Assembly: GCF_019145205.1 (NCBI RefSeq)
Contig: NZ_JAHSTT010000009.1
Span: forward strand, 1 to 64,000
Origin: Pseudomonas khavaziana
Lineage (GTDB): Bacteria; Pseudomonadota; Gammaproteobacteria; Pseudomonadales; Pseudomonadaceae
Reading direction: 5' to 3'
Length of the DNA: 64,000 nt
The position numbers and the translations under genes were made by a program. This document shows, piece after piece, positions 25,417 to 34,089 of this stretch. Positions within the stretch are counted from its first letter, which is position 1. Each line of letters begins with the position of its first letter. The notes under the pieces were generated by a model. It was not told the origin of the DNA and did no database searches. It saw nothing but the letters and a program-made list of their open reading frames with translations.

Positions 25417-27240
25417 ATGTTTCGCAGATTGCGCGGTATTCCGCTGTTGGGTTGCCTGCTGGGCAGTATCGGTTGCCACTCGCAGCCACCTGCCCCGCCG
25501 ACGATTCAAAAAGGCGATTACGGCGCGATCATCCGTTACCTGCAAGCCCGCATTCCCAAGGACATGGCGCGGGAAAATGTAGCTGGCTTGTCGATTGCCC
25601 TGGTCAATGGGCAGGAACTGATCTGGGCCCGTGGCTTTGGCTTGGCCGACAAGGCCCAGGGCGTGCCGGTCACGCCCAACACGGCGTTTCGTGCCGGCGG
25701 CATTTCCAAACTGCTCACCGCCACCGCAGCGATGCAACTGGTGGAGCAACAACGCCTGGCACTGGATGCGCCGATCCAGCATACCCTGCGCGAATTCTAC
25801 GTACGCTCACGCTTTCATAGCGACCAGGCCGAAGCCGATCACGCGATCACCTTGCGGCGTTTGCTCAGCCATCAGTCCGGCTTGCCCAGCGAACACCTGC
25901 GCGACCTGCGCAGCACCTACGCCATGGGGCAGATGCCGATGCGCGTGTCGGGCGTGTGGCTGAGCAGCCTGCCAGGTTCCCAGGTGGCTTATTCCAACCT
26001 CGGTTATTCACTGGTGGGCGCCGCCATCGAACGCAGCAGCGGCAAAAGTTTCGAAGCCCAACTGCAAAGCAGCCTGTTCAAACCCTTGCAGATGAACCAG
26101 TCCAGTTTCCTCGGCACCGGCGCGCACTTGAGCTTTCGCGCCCTGGGCTATGAAGACGGCAACGCGAGCACCGATGCGCAGGTGCGCGACCTCGCCGCCG
26201 GCGGCCTGTGGGCCAGCCCCAAGGATCTGAGCCACTATGTGCAGATGCTGTTCGCCAAGGGCAGCTACAAAGGCAACCAGGTGCTGGACAGCACATCGAT
26301 TGACACGATGTTCACCCAGCAGAACACCGGCAACGCCCTGGATTTCGACTGCCAGATGGGCCTGGGCTGGTTCCTGGCGCCCTGCGGTGACGAGCCGATT
26401 GGTCCGGGCGTGCGTACCTATCAGCACAGCGGTGGCGGTGACGATTTCGCCGCGCAATTGACCCTGCTGCCGGACCAGCAACTGGCCGTGATCATCATGG
26501 CCAACGACAGCAATGCCGAAGAGATGGTGATGTCGCTGTCCACCGACAGCCTGCGCCTGATGCTTGAGGCCCAGACCGGCAACCCCGTCTGCGCCGACGA
26601 CTGCCAGGCCCCCAGCCACGGCCTCAAACTGCGTCAGGTACCGGCAGCCGTTGACCGCAAACGCCTGGGCGGGTTCTACGCGACCGCCTGGGGAGTGTTC
26701 CGCATCAAGGATGACCATGAGCGCTTGTTCGGTGAACTGGCCGGTTATGATTTCGAGCTATTGCGCGATGACCAAGGCTGGCTGCGTGCGCAGAAAAAGG
26801 TACTCGGTTTCTGGCTCAAGGACCTGGGCGACCTGGGCCGCATCCAGCTTGATGTGGTGAAAGTAGAAGGCCGGCAGATACTCACCGCGCGCAGCCACGG
26901 CCAGCGCATCGCCATTGGCGAGCGCATTGAGGCGCCGCCTTTGTCTACGGCTTGGGCCGACACCATCGGCACCTATCAGGTGCTTAACACCCACGAACCC
27001 GACGCACCATTGAGCGGCATCAGTGTGCGCCTGGAAGAAGGTTTCCTGGTGATCCGCGGCCAATTGCATGACGAACCGTTGACCGACTACATCCTGCTGC
27101 CCGTGGACAACGCCCATGCGGTGTTGGCCGGCAGCGGCTACGGCCTGGGCGACACCGTCAGCCGCCAGATCAACGGCCTGAGTGCTTCGGGCTACTCCTT
27201 CAAACGTACGCATTCCCCCCACACCCCCCTGAATTTCTAA
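25417..27240 (+). CDS. Exported beta-lactamase-fold protein lacking the catalytic serine
   Basis: A 607-residue protein. Residues 1-20 are a signal sequence ending GSIGC, possibly a weak lipobox. Residues 35-390 have the serine-hydrolase (beta-lactamase class C/PBP-like) fold: VAGLSIALVNGQELIWARGFG, QVAYSNLGYSLVGAAIERSSG with the Y-S-N motif, and RTYQHSGGGDDF with the H-x-G motif. The SxxK motif is, however, FRAGGISKL: the nucleophile position is Gly95 (codon GGC), while the lysine (Lys98) is kept. A beta-rich C-terminal domain of about 200 residues follows. It is probably a pseudoenzyme or uses another residue. The mipA gene follows after 16 bp, likely in one operon, suggesting a cell-envelope role. 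Confidence 0.85.
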   Translation: MFRRLRGIPLLGCLLGSIGCHSQPPAPPTIQKGDYGAIIRYLQARIPKDMARENVAGLSIALVNGQELIWARGFGLADKAQGVPVTPNTAFRAGGISKLLTATAAMQLVEQQRLALDAPIQHTLREFYVRSRFHSDQAEADHAITLRRLLSHQSGLPSEHLRDLRSTYAMGQMPMRVSGVWLSSLPGSQVAYSNLGYSLVGAAIERSSGKSFEAQLQSSLFKPLQMNQSSFLGTGAHLSFRALGYEDGNASTDAQVRDLAAGGLWASPKDLSHYVQMLFAKGSYKGNQVLDSTSIDTMFTQQNTGNALDFDCQMGLGWFLAPCGDEPIGPGVRTYQHSGGGDDFAAQLTLLPDQQLAVIIMANDSNAEEMVMSLSTDSLRLMLEAQTGNPVCADDCQAPSHGLKLRQVPAAVDRKRLGGFYATAWGVFRIKDDHERLFGELAGYDFELLRDDQGWLRAQKKVLGFWLKDLGDLGRIQLDVVKVEGRQILTARSHGQRIAIGERIEAPPLSTAWADTIGTYQVLNTHEPDAPLSGISVRLEEGFLVIRGQLHDEPLTDYILLPVDNAHAVLAGSGYGLGDTVSRQINGLSASGYSFKRTHSPHTPLNF

Positions 27241-27256
27241 CCAGGAGCATCCCCTG

Positions 27257-28048
27257 ATGTACCCAAAGAACCTGTGCCTGTCATTCACCTTCTTGTGCCT
27301 GCTGGCCACTGCCGGCACGGCCCTGGCCGAAGACTGGCAATACAGTCTCAATGCCGGCGTGGCCAATGCGCCGCGCTACAGCGGCAGTGACGAACGCATG
27401 ACAGCTCCCGTGCTGGGCGGCAAAATCGTCAGCCCCTGGGGCATCTTCCTCGACACCGACACGGGCCTGGGCTGGGGCTATGAAGGCAATGCCTTGAGCC
27501 TCAGCGCCTACGTCGGTGCAAGCGATTCTCGTAAAGATAAAAACCAAAGCATGCATGCCGGCTCCAAACGCCTCAAAGGCATGGGCGAGATCAAGTCACG
27601 CCCGCAACTGGGGGGGAGCGCGGCGTATAACCTCGGCGGCGTGATTATCGGCGCCACCCTGGAACATGCGCTCAAGGAAGATGACCACAAAGATACCGGC
27701 AAGGCCTACACCCACCTGGAGCTGAGCCTGGGCACCAACCTGTATGAGGGCCGCTTCGGTTCCGTCGATGCCAGCCTCAACAGCCACTTCGGCGACCGCG
27801 ACTACCTGCAGACCTGGTATGGCGTGACCACCGGCCAGGCCGCACGCAGCCGCTTCAAGGAATACAAGGCCGCAGGCGGCAATATCAGCAATGGCATGAA
27901 CCTGGTGTGGAGCTTGCCGATCAACGAGCACACTCAGTTCTCCACCTTGCTGGATGTGCAGTACCTGGCGGATAAAGCGGGCAAGAGCCCGATTGTGGAG
28001 CGGCGCTTGCAGACATCGGTAATGGGGATGGTGGAATACACCTTCTGA
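27257..28048 (+). CDS. mipA: MipA/OmpV-family outer membrane protein
   Basis: A 263-residue protein with signal peptide MYPKNLCLSFTFLCLLATAG, cleaved near ALA-ED (residue 24). The mature part starts WQYSLNAGVANAPRYSGSDERMTAPVLGG, the usual MipA/OmpV opening, and ends in the aromatic VEYTF expected for an outer membrane barrel. MipA was described as a partner of the lytic transglycosylase MltA; related proteins take part in adaptation to envelope stress. It is 16 bp after the beta-lactamase-fold gene, with AGGAG as ribosome site. It is convergent with the RstAB-like genes, and a REPIN lies between them. Confidence 0.88.
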   Translation: MYPKNLCLSFTFLCLLATAGTALAEDWQYSLNAGVANAPRYSGSDERMTAPVLGGKIVSPWGIFLDTDTGLGWGYEGNALSLSAYVGASDSRKDKNQSMHAGSKRLKGMGEIKSRPQLGGSAAYNLGGVIIGATLEHALKEDDHKDTGKAYTHLELSLGTNLYEGRFGSVDASLNSHFGDRDYLQTWYGVTTGQAARSRFKEYKAAGGNISNGMNLVWSLPINEHTQFSTLLDVQYLADKAGKSPIVERRLQTSVMGMVEYTF

Positions 28049-28072
28049 TTCAAGTTGGTAACCCAATCAAAA

Positions 28073-28160
28073 TGTGGGAGGGGGCTTGCTCCCGATAGCG
28101 GTGGGTCAGCTAGACACCTGTCACTGATACACCGCTATCGGGAGCAAGCCCCCTCCCACA
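28073..28160. repeat. REPIN after mipA
   Basis: Arms TGTGGGAGGGGGCTTGCTCC and its complement enclose the usual spacer. It sits between convergent genes and may serve as a bidirectional terminator. Confidence 0.9.
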
Positions 28161-28187
28161 TTTGGCCTGCGCAGTATTCAAGAAGTG

Positions 28188-29465
28188 TTACTCGGCATAC
28201 GCCCAGGTCATCCGGAATGAGGCCCCGCCCCACTCCGAATCCAGCACTTCCACCTGCCCGCCATGCCATTGGCTCACGCGCTTGACCAGCGCCAGCCCCA
28301 GGCCAAACCCACCGGTGCGGCGGTCGCGGCTGCTGTCAAGGCGCAGGAAGGGTTCAAAGATCTTGGTGCGCCCCTCCAGCGGCACACCCGGGCCGTCGTC
28401 ATTGACCCGCACTTCGTAACCGCTGCCGAACTTGACCAGCGACACTTCCACACGGCGGTCGGCATAGCGAATGGCGTTGCGCAACAGGTTGATTACTGCG
28501 CGCGCCATAAAGCGTGGCTCGATCCGGATAAAGTCGACCTCACAGGTGCGCAGTGACAACTGCACCCCTTCCGCCTCGGCCTCCAGGGCCACGCTGCCGA
28601 TGACGCTGTCGAGCCAGCTGTGGGCCTCGATATTCTCGCGGGTCACCTGGCTGGCGCCGCGCTCCAGGCTGGCATAGGTCAACAGCTCGGAGACCATTTC
28701 CTCCAGCTCGCCGAGGTCGGAATACATATCGCTGATCAGCTCACGGCTCTGGCGTGGATCACTTTGCTGCCTGAGCTGATCGAGCTCGAACGACAAACGC
28801 GCAATCGGTGTGCGCAATTCATGGGAGACGGCATTGGTCAGTTCGCGCTGGTTGGCGATCAGGCTTTCGATGCGCTCGGCCATCTGGTTGAAGTGCCCGG
28901 CCAGTTCGCGCACGGTGGAACGACGCGGCAACAGGATGCGCGAACCAAGGTCGTTGTCACCAAAGCGTTGCGCGGCCAGGCGGATGTGTTCCAGGTCGCG
29001 CCAGTGCGGGCGCACCCAGAAATACAGGACGATGGCCAGACTCACGCCGAGGAACCCATAGGCCCACAGGTACAGCCATTTGGGCTCTTCCGGCAGTTGG
29101 ATCTCGAGCAATTGCGGGCCGCCGTCGATAGGCGCCAGGAACTTCATGAAGTCTTCGCGCACCACCACCTGGTCATTGGCCAGGAGCTTCTGCTCGCGCT
29201 CGCTCAGGTGCTGGGCGTCGCGCGGCACCAGTTGCAGGCGTAAGCCATAATGCGGTTGCAGCTCGTCCAGGCGTGCCTGGCGCGCTTCACCCTGCACCGG
29301 CCGCAGTTGCTCCACCAAAGCCCAGGCCGGGCCGCGCAGGGCTTCACGGTTATAGGTCTCGTTGGACTCGGGTATGTACGCGTCCAGGCCGTAGTTGACC
29401 AGCCAGATCGACCCGGCCAGGCCGAGCGCAAGAATGACATAGAGGCGCAGATACAAGCGCAGCAT
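28188..29465 (-). CDS. rstB: Sensor histidine kinase, RstB-like
   Basis: A 425-residue kinase. Helix 1 spans about residues 7-25, a periplasmic sensor part runs to 128, helix 2 spans about 131-150, then HAMP (RPHWRDLEHIRLAAQRFGDNDLGSRI). The phospho-accepting His215 lies in NAVSHELRTPIARL. ATP-binding boxes are present: LLRNAIRYA (N box), VNDDGPGVP (G1) and GGFGLGLALV (G2). The periplasmic part begins with the SNETYNREALRG segment seen in RstB proteins. It phosphorylates the regulator encoded directly upstream; the ATG abuts the stop of rstA without a gap. The stimulus is unknown. The gene name is by similarity of layout and sequence. Confidence 0.88.
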   Translation of the reverse strand: MLRLYLRLYVILALGLAGSIWLVNYGLDAYIPESNETYNREALRGPAWALVEQLRPVQGEARQARLDELQPHYGLRLQLVPRDAQHLSEREQKLLANDQVVVREDFMKFLAPIDGGPQLLEIQLPEEPKWLYLWAYGFLGVSLAIVLYFWVRPHWRDLEHIRLAAQRFGDNDLGSRILLPRRSTVRELAGHFNQMAERIESLIANQRELTNAVSHELRTPIARLSFELDQLRQQSDPRQSRELISDMYSDLGELEEMVSELLTYASLERGASQVTRENIEAHSWLDSVIGSVALEAEAEGVQLSLRTCEVDFIRIEPRFMARAVINLLRNAIRYADRRVEVSLVKFGSGYEVRVNDDGPGVPLEGRTKIFEPFLRLDSSRDRRTGGFGLGLALVKRVSQWHGGQVEVLDSEWGGASFRMTWAYAE

Positions 29466-30173
29466 CTAGGCCTCCCACGCGAACGGATTGAACAGGTAGC
29501 CCTTGCCCCAAATGGTCTTGATGCACACCGGCTCGCGTGGGTTGTCGTTGAGCTTGCCGCGCAATTTGCTGATATAGACGTCGACGCTGCGGTTGAGGCC
29601 GTCGAAGGCAATACCGCGCATGCGATTGAGAATGTCATCGCGCGAAAGAATCTTGCCCGAGCTGCTGGCCAGCAACCACAGCAGCTCGAACTCCATGGTG
29701 GTGAGGTCGATGTTCTCGCCCCCCAGGCTGACCACCCGGCAACTGCGATCAATCGACAAGCGGCCGAACTCCAGGGCACCGCGTACCGTGGGTTCGGGCA
29801 CTTGTCGGCGTTGCAAGGCGCGCAAACGCGCCAGCAATACCGGAGGTTTGATCGGCTTGATCACGTAATCGTCAGCGCCGGACTCAAGGCCGAGGATATG
29901 GTCCAGGTCATCTTCCTTGGCGGTGAGGATCACGATGGGCGTATCCGACACATTGCGAATCTCGCGGCATACATGCAACCCGCTCTGGCCCGGCAGCATC
30001 AAGTCGAGCACTACAATCTTCGGCTTGAACTCAATGAACGCCGCCAGGGCTTTATCACCCCGGTGGACCTCCCGTACCTCAAAACCATGTTGCGATAGAA
30101 AATGTGCGATCAGCCCTGCCAGCTTCTCATCGTCCTCGACGAGCAGGACCTTGCCCAGACCCAGGTTTTCCAT
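29466..30173 (-). CDS. rstA: OmpR-type response regulator, RstA-like
   Basis: A 235-residue regulator. The receiver domain (1-125) has the acidic pair in LLVEDDEKLAG, the phosphorylated Asp57 in IVVLDLMLPG, and the Lys in TAKEDDLDH. The C-terminal winged helix has the OmpR/PhoB pattern ending SVDVYISKLRGKLNDNPREPVCIKTIWGKGYLF. Together with RstB it forms a two-component system. In enterobacteria RstA responds to low magnesium through PhoP and regulates acid and envelope genes; here the target genes are not known, though the mipA operon is adjacent. The start ATG has GAGAA upstream. Confidence 0.9.
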   Translation of the reverse strand: MENLGLGKVLLVEDDEKLAGLIAHFLSQHGFEVREVHRGDKALAAFIEFKPKIVVLDLMLPGQSGLHVCREIRNVSDTPIVILTAKEDDLDHILGLESGADDYVIKPIKPPVLLARLRALQRRQVPEPTVRGALEFGRLSIDRSCRVVSLGGENIDLTTMEFELLWLLASSSGKILSRDDILNRMRGIAFDGLNRSVDVYISKLRGKLNDNPREPVCIKTIWGKGYLFNPFAWEA

Positions 30174-30330
30174 AAATTCTCAGTGTGGATAGGCGGATTG
30201 AAGTGTGGGCATTATAGGTGGCAAGCTGGCCAACAGAAGCCGCTGGCCAGTACGTGCCGACGAAGCTTCATGCTTTTAAGAGTTTTTAACAAATAACCTG
30301 CAATCTTTTACGTCATTCACAGGGAGTTCC

Positions 30331-31530
30331 ATGCGCAAGGATTACCTGGCGTTCTTCGTTTCGCTGTTCCTGTCACGGTTGGGCGACCAGATCCTGTTGT
30401 TCATCGTGCCGCTGATCGTGTTCCAGACTACCAATAGCGTGTCATGGGCAGGCCTGGCGTTTTTTGTCGAGTCGCTGCCTCGCTACCTGGCGTTTCCGGT
30501 GTGCGGGGCGCTCTGCGACAGGTTTTCAGCGGTGCGCATCCTGCATATCAGCCAGGTGTACCGGGCATTGGCCTGTGTGGTGGCGGTGGCGCTTTACGGG
30601 TTGTTTGACGGTATCCATTGGTTGGTGATCCTGTCCGCCGTGTGCGGGGTATTGACCACCCAGGGCATTATGGCGCGCGAAGTGGTAATGCCACATGTCT
30701 TCCAGCATTACACCTATGCCAAGACCTTGTCCTACTCACAGATCGCCGACCAGAGCGGGCTGGTGCTCGGGCCATTGCTGGCAGCGCTGATGCTGGAAGT
30801 CTGGGCGTGGCCTTGGGTAGTGCTGGGTGTCGCCGCACTGTTTGTGCTGGCAGACCTGGCCATGCTGACCTGGCAGCGCAACACCACGGTAACCCTGCAG
30901 GTCCATGAGCAGCACCCGGGTATCTGGCTGCAACCCCTGCGCACCGCGTTCGGCCACATCCGCAGCCGGGTGGAGTTGAAGCGTATCATCACCCTGGCGG
31001 TCGGCGTGAACCTGATTGTCGGGGTGACGCTGGCCACTTCGGCCGCGATGGTCACCGGCCATTACGCCGCCGACAAGGATGCCTACGCCCTGCTGCAAGC
31101 CGCCGGCGCGCTGGTCACCATCGTGATTCTGTTTTATCTGGCGCGCTCATCATTGCCGCTGAAGGTGATGGGCGGGCTGTCGTATTCGATGATTGCCGTC
31201 GGCGCGCTGATCACCGCGATCAGTCCCGGCGTGTGGGTCTACGCCGTGGGGTTCCTGCTGGTGACCGGCTTCGACAAGATGTTCAACGTGTACCTGCGCA
31301 GCACCCGTCAACGGGTCATTCCAGTCCAGGATTTCGGCAAGACGGTGGGTGTAATCACCTTGCTCAACAACCTGGCCCAGCCATTGGCGGGCCTGATGAT
31401 TGCCGTGCTGGCAGCGCCCCTGGGCATGCGAACGGTGATCCTGCTGCTGGCCGGCATCACCGCCTTGCTCGGTGTGGCCGTGGCCTCAGGCTGGCACGCC
31501 ACTGTGAAAGCGGAATTCGATGTCGGGTGA
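30331..31530 (+). CDS. MFS transporter (EntS-like)
   Basis: A 399-residue protein with 12 predicted helices. The start MRKDYLAFFVSLFLSRLGDQILLFIVPLIVFQTT and the loop SLPRYLAFPVCGALCDRFSAVRILHISQVYRA resemble the MFS group that includes enterobactin exporter EntS and macrolide efflux proteins. No siderophore genes are near, so the substrate is open. The ATG has GGGAG upstream. Its last 45 bases overlap the miaE gene on the other strand, which is a true convergent overlap because both ends are conserved-looking coding sequence. Confidence 0.85.
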   Translation: MRKDYLAFFVSLFLSRLGDQILLFIVPLIVFQTTNSVSWAGLAFFVESLPRYLAFPVCGALCDRFSAVRILHISQVYRALACVVAVALYGLFDGIHWLVILSAVCGVLTTQGIMAREVVMPHVFQHYTYAKTLSYSQIADQSGLVLGPLLAALMLEVWAWPWVVLGVAALFVLADLAMLTWQRNTTVTLQVHEQHPGIWLQPLRTAFGHIRSRVELKRIITLAVGVNLIVGVTLATSAAMVTGHYAADKDAYALLQAAGALVTIVILFYLARSSLPLKVMGGLSYSMIAVGALITAISPGVWVYAVGFLLVTGFDKMFNVYLRSTRQRVIPVQDFGKTVGVITLLNNLAQPLAGLMIAVLAAPLGMRTVILLLAGITALLGVAVASGWHATVKAEFDVG

Positions 31531-32088
31531 TTCGATCAGCTCCTGCTCGGCCGCCCTCACCCGCTCGATAACCAGGGCGATGTCCTTGGCATCGCCATAC
31601 TGGTATGCCAGCTTCAAGTAGCCCTGGAAGTGCCGCGCCTCGCTTTTCAGCAGGCCGAAGTAGAACTTGGCGAGTTCTTCGTCCAGGTGCGGCACCAACG
31701 CTTCGAAACGCTCGCAACTGCGTGCTTCGATAAAAGCGCCGACCACCAGGGTGTCCACCAGCTTGACCGGCTCATGGCTGCGCACCACCTTGCGCAAGCC
31801 CGACGCATAACGGCCGGCATGCAGTTGGCGCAGCTCGACCTTGCGCTTTTTCATCAGGCGCATGACTTGCTCATGGTGCACCAGCTCTTCGCGGGCCAGG
31901 CGCGACATCATGTTGATCAGGTCAACGTGGGCGTGATACTTGGCCATCAGGCTCAGGGCGGTGCTGGCCGCTTTGAATTCGCAGTTCTTGTGGTCGATCA
32001 GCAGGGTATCCTGATCGGCCAGGGCAGCCTGCACCCAGGCGTCAGGGGTGCGGCAGCCGAGGAATTCATGGATTTCGGGCAGGTTCAT
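31486..32088 (-). CDS. miaE: tRNA-(ms2io6A) hydroxylase MiaE
   Basis: About 200 residues with a ferritin-like di-iron fold. The first ligand region is DHKNCEFKAASTALSLMAKY, then REELVHHEQVMRLM (ExxH type), GAFIEARSCERFEAL, and LLKSEARHFQGYLKLA (second ExxH). MiaE hydroxylates the isopentenyl side chain of ms2i6A37 in tRNA using oxygen. The frame opens with a TTG at 32101-32103, but the ATG at 32086-32088 gives the usual N-terminus MNLPEIHEFLG. It overlaps the end of the MFS gene by 45 bp in convergent orientation. Confidence 0.92.
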   Translation of the reverse strand: MNLPEIHEFLGCRTPDAWVQAALADQDTLLIDHKNCEFKAASTALSLMAKYHAHVDLINMMSRLAREELVHHEQVMRLMKKRKVELRQLHAGRYASGLRKVVRSHEPVKLVDTLVVGAFIEARSCERFEALVPHLDEELAKFYFGLLKSEARHFQGYLKLAYQYGDAKDIALVIERVRAAEQELIESPDIEFRFHSGVPA

Positions 32089-32235
32089 CGGGCTCACGGG
32101 CAAAGGATCACAAAAGGTCGCCGATTATACCGACCCCGTCGCAGACCACCAGCCACTGGCCTTGATGTGTATCAACATGACGTCTGGCGGGCAGCAACTA
32201 TAGTTGTTGCATGCCCCTTCCTGGAGATCCTGATC

Positions 32236-33099
32236 ATGCAAGCCATCCGCAGCATCCTGGTGGTCATCGAGCCCGAGCATTCGGAAAGCCTGGCCCTCAA
32301 GCGCGCCAAGCTGATCGCCGGGGTGACCGACGCACACTTGCACCTGCTGGTCTGCGACAAGAACCACGAGCATTCGGCACTGTTGAGCGTGCTCAAGGAA
32401 GGTTTAAGGAACGACGGCTACAGCGTCTCCACCGAACAGGCCTGGAACGACAGCCTGCATGAAACCATCATCGGTGTGCAGCAATCCGAGGGCTGCGGCC
32501 TGGTGATCAAGCAACACTTCCCCGACAGCCCGCTGAAAAAGGCCCTGCTGACGCCGGCGGACTGGAAGCTGCTGCGCTATTGCCCGACGCCGGTACTGCT
32601 GGTCAAGACCGCCACGCCATGGGCCGGCGGAGTGATTCTGGCAGCCATCGATGTGGGCAACACCGACGGCGAACACCGCTCGCTGCACAATTCGATCATC
32701 GACCACGGCTTTGATATCGCAAGCCTGGCCAAGGCGCAGCTGCATGTGATCAGCGCCCACCCATCGCCGATGCTGTCGGCGGCGGACCCGACCTTCCAGC
32801 TCAAGGAAACCATCGAGGCGCGCTATCGCGAGCAGTGCCGGGCGTTCCAGGCTGAGTTCGACGTGGACGAAAGGCACCTGCATATCAAGGAAGGCCCCGC
32901 CGATGTGCTGATCCCGCACATCGCCCATCAGTTGCAAGCGGCAGTGACCATCATCGGCACCGTGGCGCGCACCGGGATTTCCGGGGCGTTGATTGGCAAT
33001 ACGGCCGAGGTGGTGCTGGATGCGGTGCAAAGCGATGTGTTGGTGCTCAAGCCGCAGGAGTTGATGGATCACCTGCAAGAACTGGCAACCAAGCCCTGA
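32236..33099 (+). CDS. Universal stress protein, tandem UspA domains
   Basis: A 287-residue protein made of two UspA domains. Domain 1 starts IRSILVVIEPEHSESLALKRA, domain 2 near residue 128 (ATPWAGGVILAAIDVG) and ends with the ATP-binding type motif AVTIIGTVARTGISGALIGNTAEVVLDAVQSDVLVLKP. Tandem Usp proteins are cytoplasmic and support survival under stress or low oxygen. The ATG at 32236 has GGAG upstream; the longer open frame upstream is the antisense of miaE. It is divergent from miaE with about 150 bp between starts and is followed by a REPIN. Confidence 0.9.
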   Translation: MQAIRSILVVIEPEHSESLALKRAKLIAGVTDAHLHLLVCDKNHEHSALLSVLKEGLRNDGYSVSTEQAWNDSLHETIIGVQQSEGCGLVIKQHFPDSPLKKALLTPADWKLLRYCPTPVLLVKTATPWAGGVILAAIDVGNTDGEHRSLHNSIIDHGFDIASLAKAQLHVISAHPSPMLSAADPTFQLKETIEARYREQCRAFQAEFDVDERHLHIKEGPADVLIPHIAHQLQAAVTIIGTVARTGISGALIGNTAEVVLDAVQSDVLVLKPQELMDHLQELATKP

Positions 33100-33120
33100 A
33101 GCACAATAGAGGGCAAAATA

Positions 33121-33207
33121 TGGGAGGGGGCTTGCTCCCGATTGCGGTGGGTCAGCGAAGGATGGGCTGACTGACACACTGCTATCGGGAGCAAGCCCCC
33201 TCCCACA
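33121..33207. repeat. REPIN between the stress protein and DUF1289 genes
   Basis: Arms TGGGAGGGGGCTTGCTCCCG and the complement face each other around a spacer with GGTGGGTCAG. It separates convergent genes. Confidence 0.88.
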
Positions 33208-33222
33208 TTTGGATGCACGCTG

Positions 33223-33693
33223 TCAGGTATATAGCGAGTCTTTCAGGAACGCCGGGGCGATATAGCGCTGGTAATGCGCCTCGGACAAGATAAAGAACTC
33301 CCGATCAATGGCATCGCGCAGGTCCGGCAAGGGCCAATCGCGAAACTCCGGCAACAGCACCATGCCATACGCCTCCAGGTTGTTGATCACCCGCGCCCCG
33401 CGCGCAATCAGCTGGTAGGCCCAGCAGTACTCGGACTGGTGCGGCACAAAGCGAATCTTGCGTTGCTCCAACTGCCCGCGCAGGGTCTTGGGGTCGAAGA
33501 CCTCCACTTTGCCGGCCATGACCTGCACCAGCAGTTGCTCAAGCCTGCGCCAGACTGCGCGTTTTTCCTCTTCGTTATAGCCGTTCCACTGGATCACTTC
33601 GTGGTGGAAGCGCTTGCAGCCACGGCACACGAGATCGCCGTAGACCGTGGAGCACAGGCCGACGCAGGGGGTCTTGATGGTTTGGTTGGGCAT
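33223..33693 (-). CDS. DUF1289-domain protein
   Basis: A 156-residue protein with the DUF1289 cysteine pattern near the N-terminus: TPCVGLCSTVYGDLVCRGCKRFHHEVIQWNGYNEEEKRAVWRRL, in which four cysteines could hold a metal or an Fe-S cluster. The remaining 100 residues have no recognised domain but are typical of the long DUF1289 proteins of pseudomonads. Function is unknown. I set the start at the ATG 33691-33693; a GTG four codons earlier is possible and neither has a strong ribosome site. It is divergent from acnB, with the long acnB leader in between. Confidence 0.85.
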   Translation of the reverse strand: MPNQTIKTPCVGLCSTVYGDLVCRGCKRFHHEVIQWNGYNEEEKRAVWRRLEQLLVQVMAGKVEVFDPKTLRGQLEQRKIRFVPHQSEYCWAYQLIARGARVINNLEAYGMVLLPEFRDWPLPDLRDAIDREFFILSEAHYQRYIAPAFLKDSLYT

Positions 33694-33802
33694 GGTCAAC
33701 AACACGCAAATCAGCGAAACAGTGCGCCATGTTAGCCCTTTGTCTAAGGTTGATCACCCAGCAAACTTGGCCAGGCAACTTACCTTTAGATTTTTTTTGC
33801 CG

Positions 33803-34089
33803 TAGAATCACCCGGCCTTGTAAGGCGCCAATAATCCGCTGGAAGCTGTTTTCAAAGCGTCACGAGCACAGTCGTTCCTTCAGAACGGTGTTGGCGCGGG
33901 CTCGACCCGGTAGGTCAGAACCCGCGCCAACCCTCATCAGCTCCGTTCTGCAGGCGTAAAACTTTGAAAGCAGCTTCTGTAAAGGAATGACGGCAGCGCT
34001 GGCTTTGCGGCTCAAAAAGCCCCCGAGCGCATGCGTGCCGTTCATTCCTGGATGAGCGTCCCGTGGGACCACTGATGAGGGTAATAACT
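33803..34089 (+). ncRNA. Structured 5' leader of acnB (candidate regulatory RNA)
   Basis: The 370-bp gap before acnB holds a possible -10 box TAGAAT (33803-33808), and then a sequence with strong nested pairing. An outer stem pairs 33842-33857 with 33962-33977 (16 bp, one G-U). Inside, 33881-33888 pairs with 33943-33950 (8 bp), and 33891-33900 pairs with 33921-33930 (10 bp), with a further 4-bp stem GACC/GGTC in its loop. Downstream, 33984-33995 pairs with 34036-34048 (12 bp, one bulge) around two inner helices (33996-34000 with 34026-34030; 34001-34006 with 34016-34021). Small helix 34058-34062/34065-34069 precedes the start. I do not recognise an RNA family. Confidence 0.55.

Noticed and set aside
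7673..33207. Regularly recurring palindromes that might suggest a CRISPR array
   Set aside because: The units are REPINs spread over tens of kilobases between genes, with inverted rather than direct arrangement and no cas genes.
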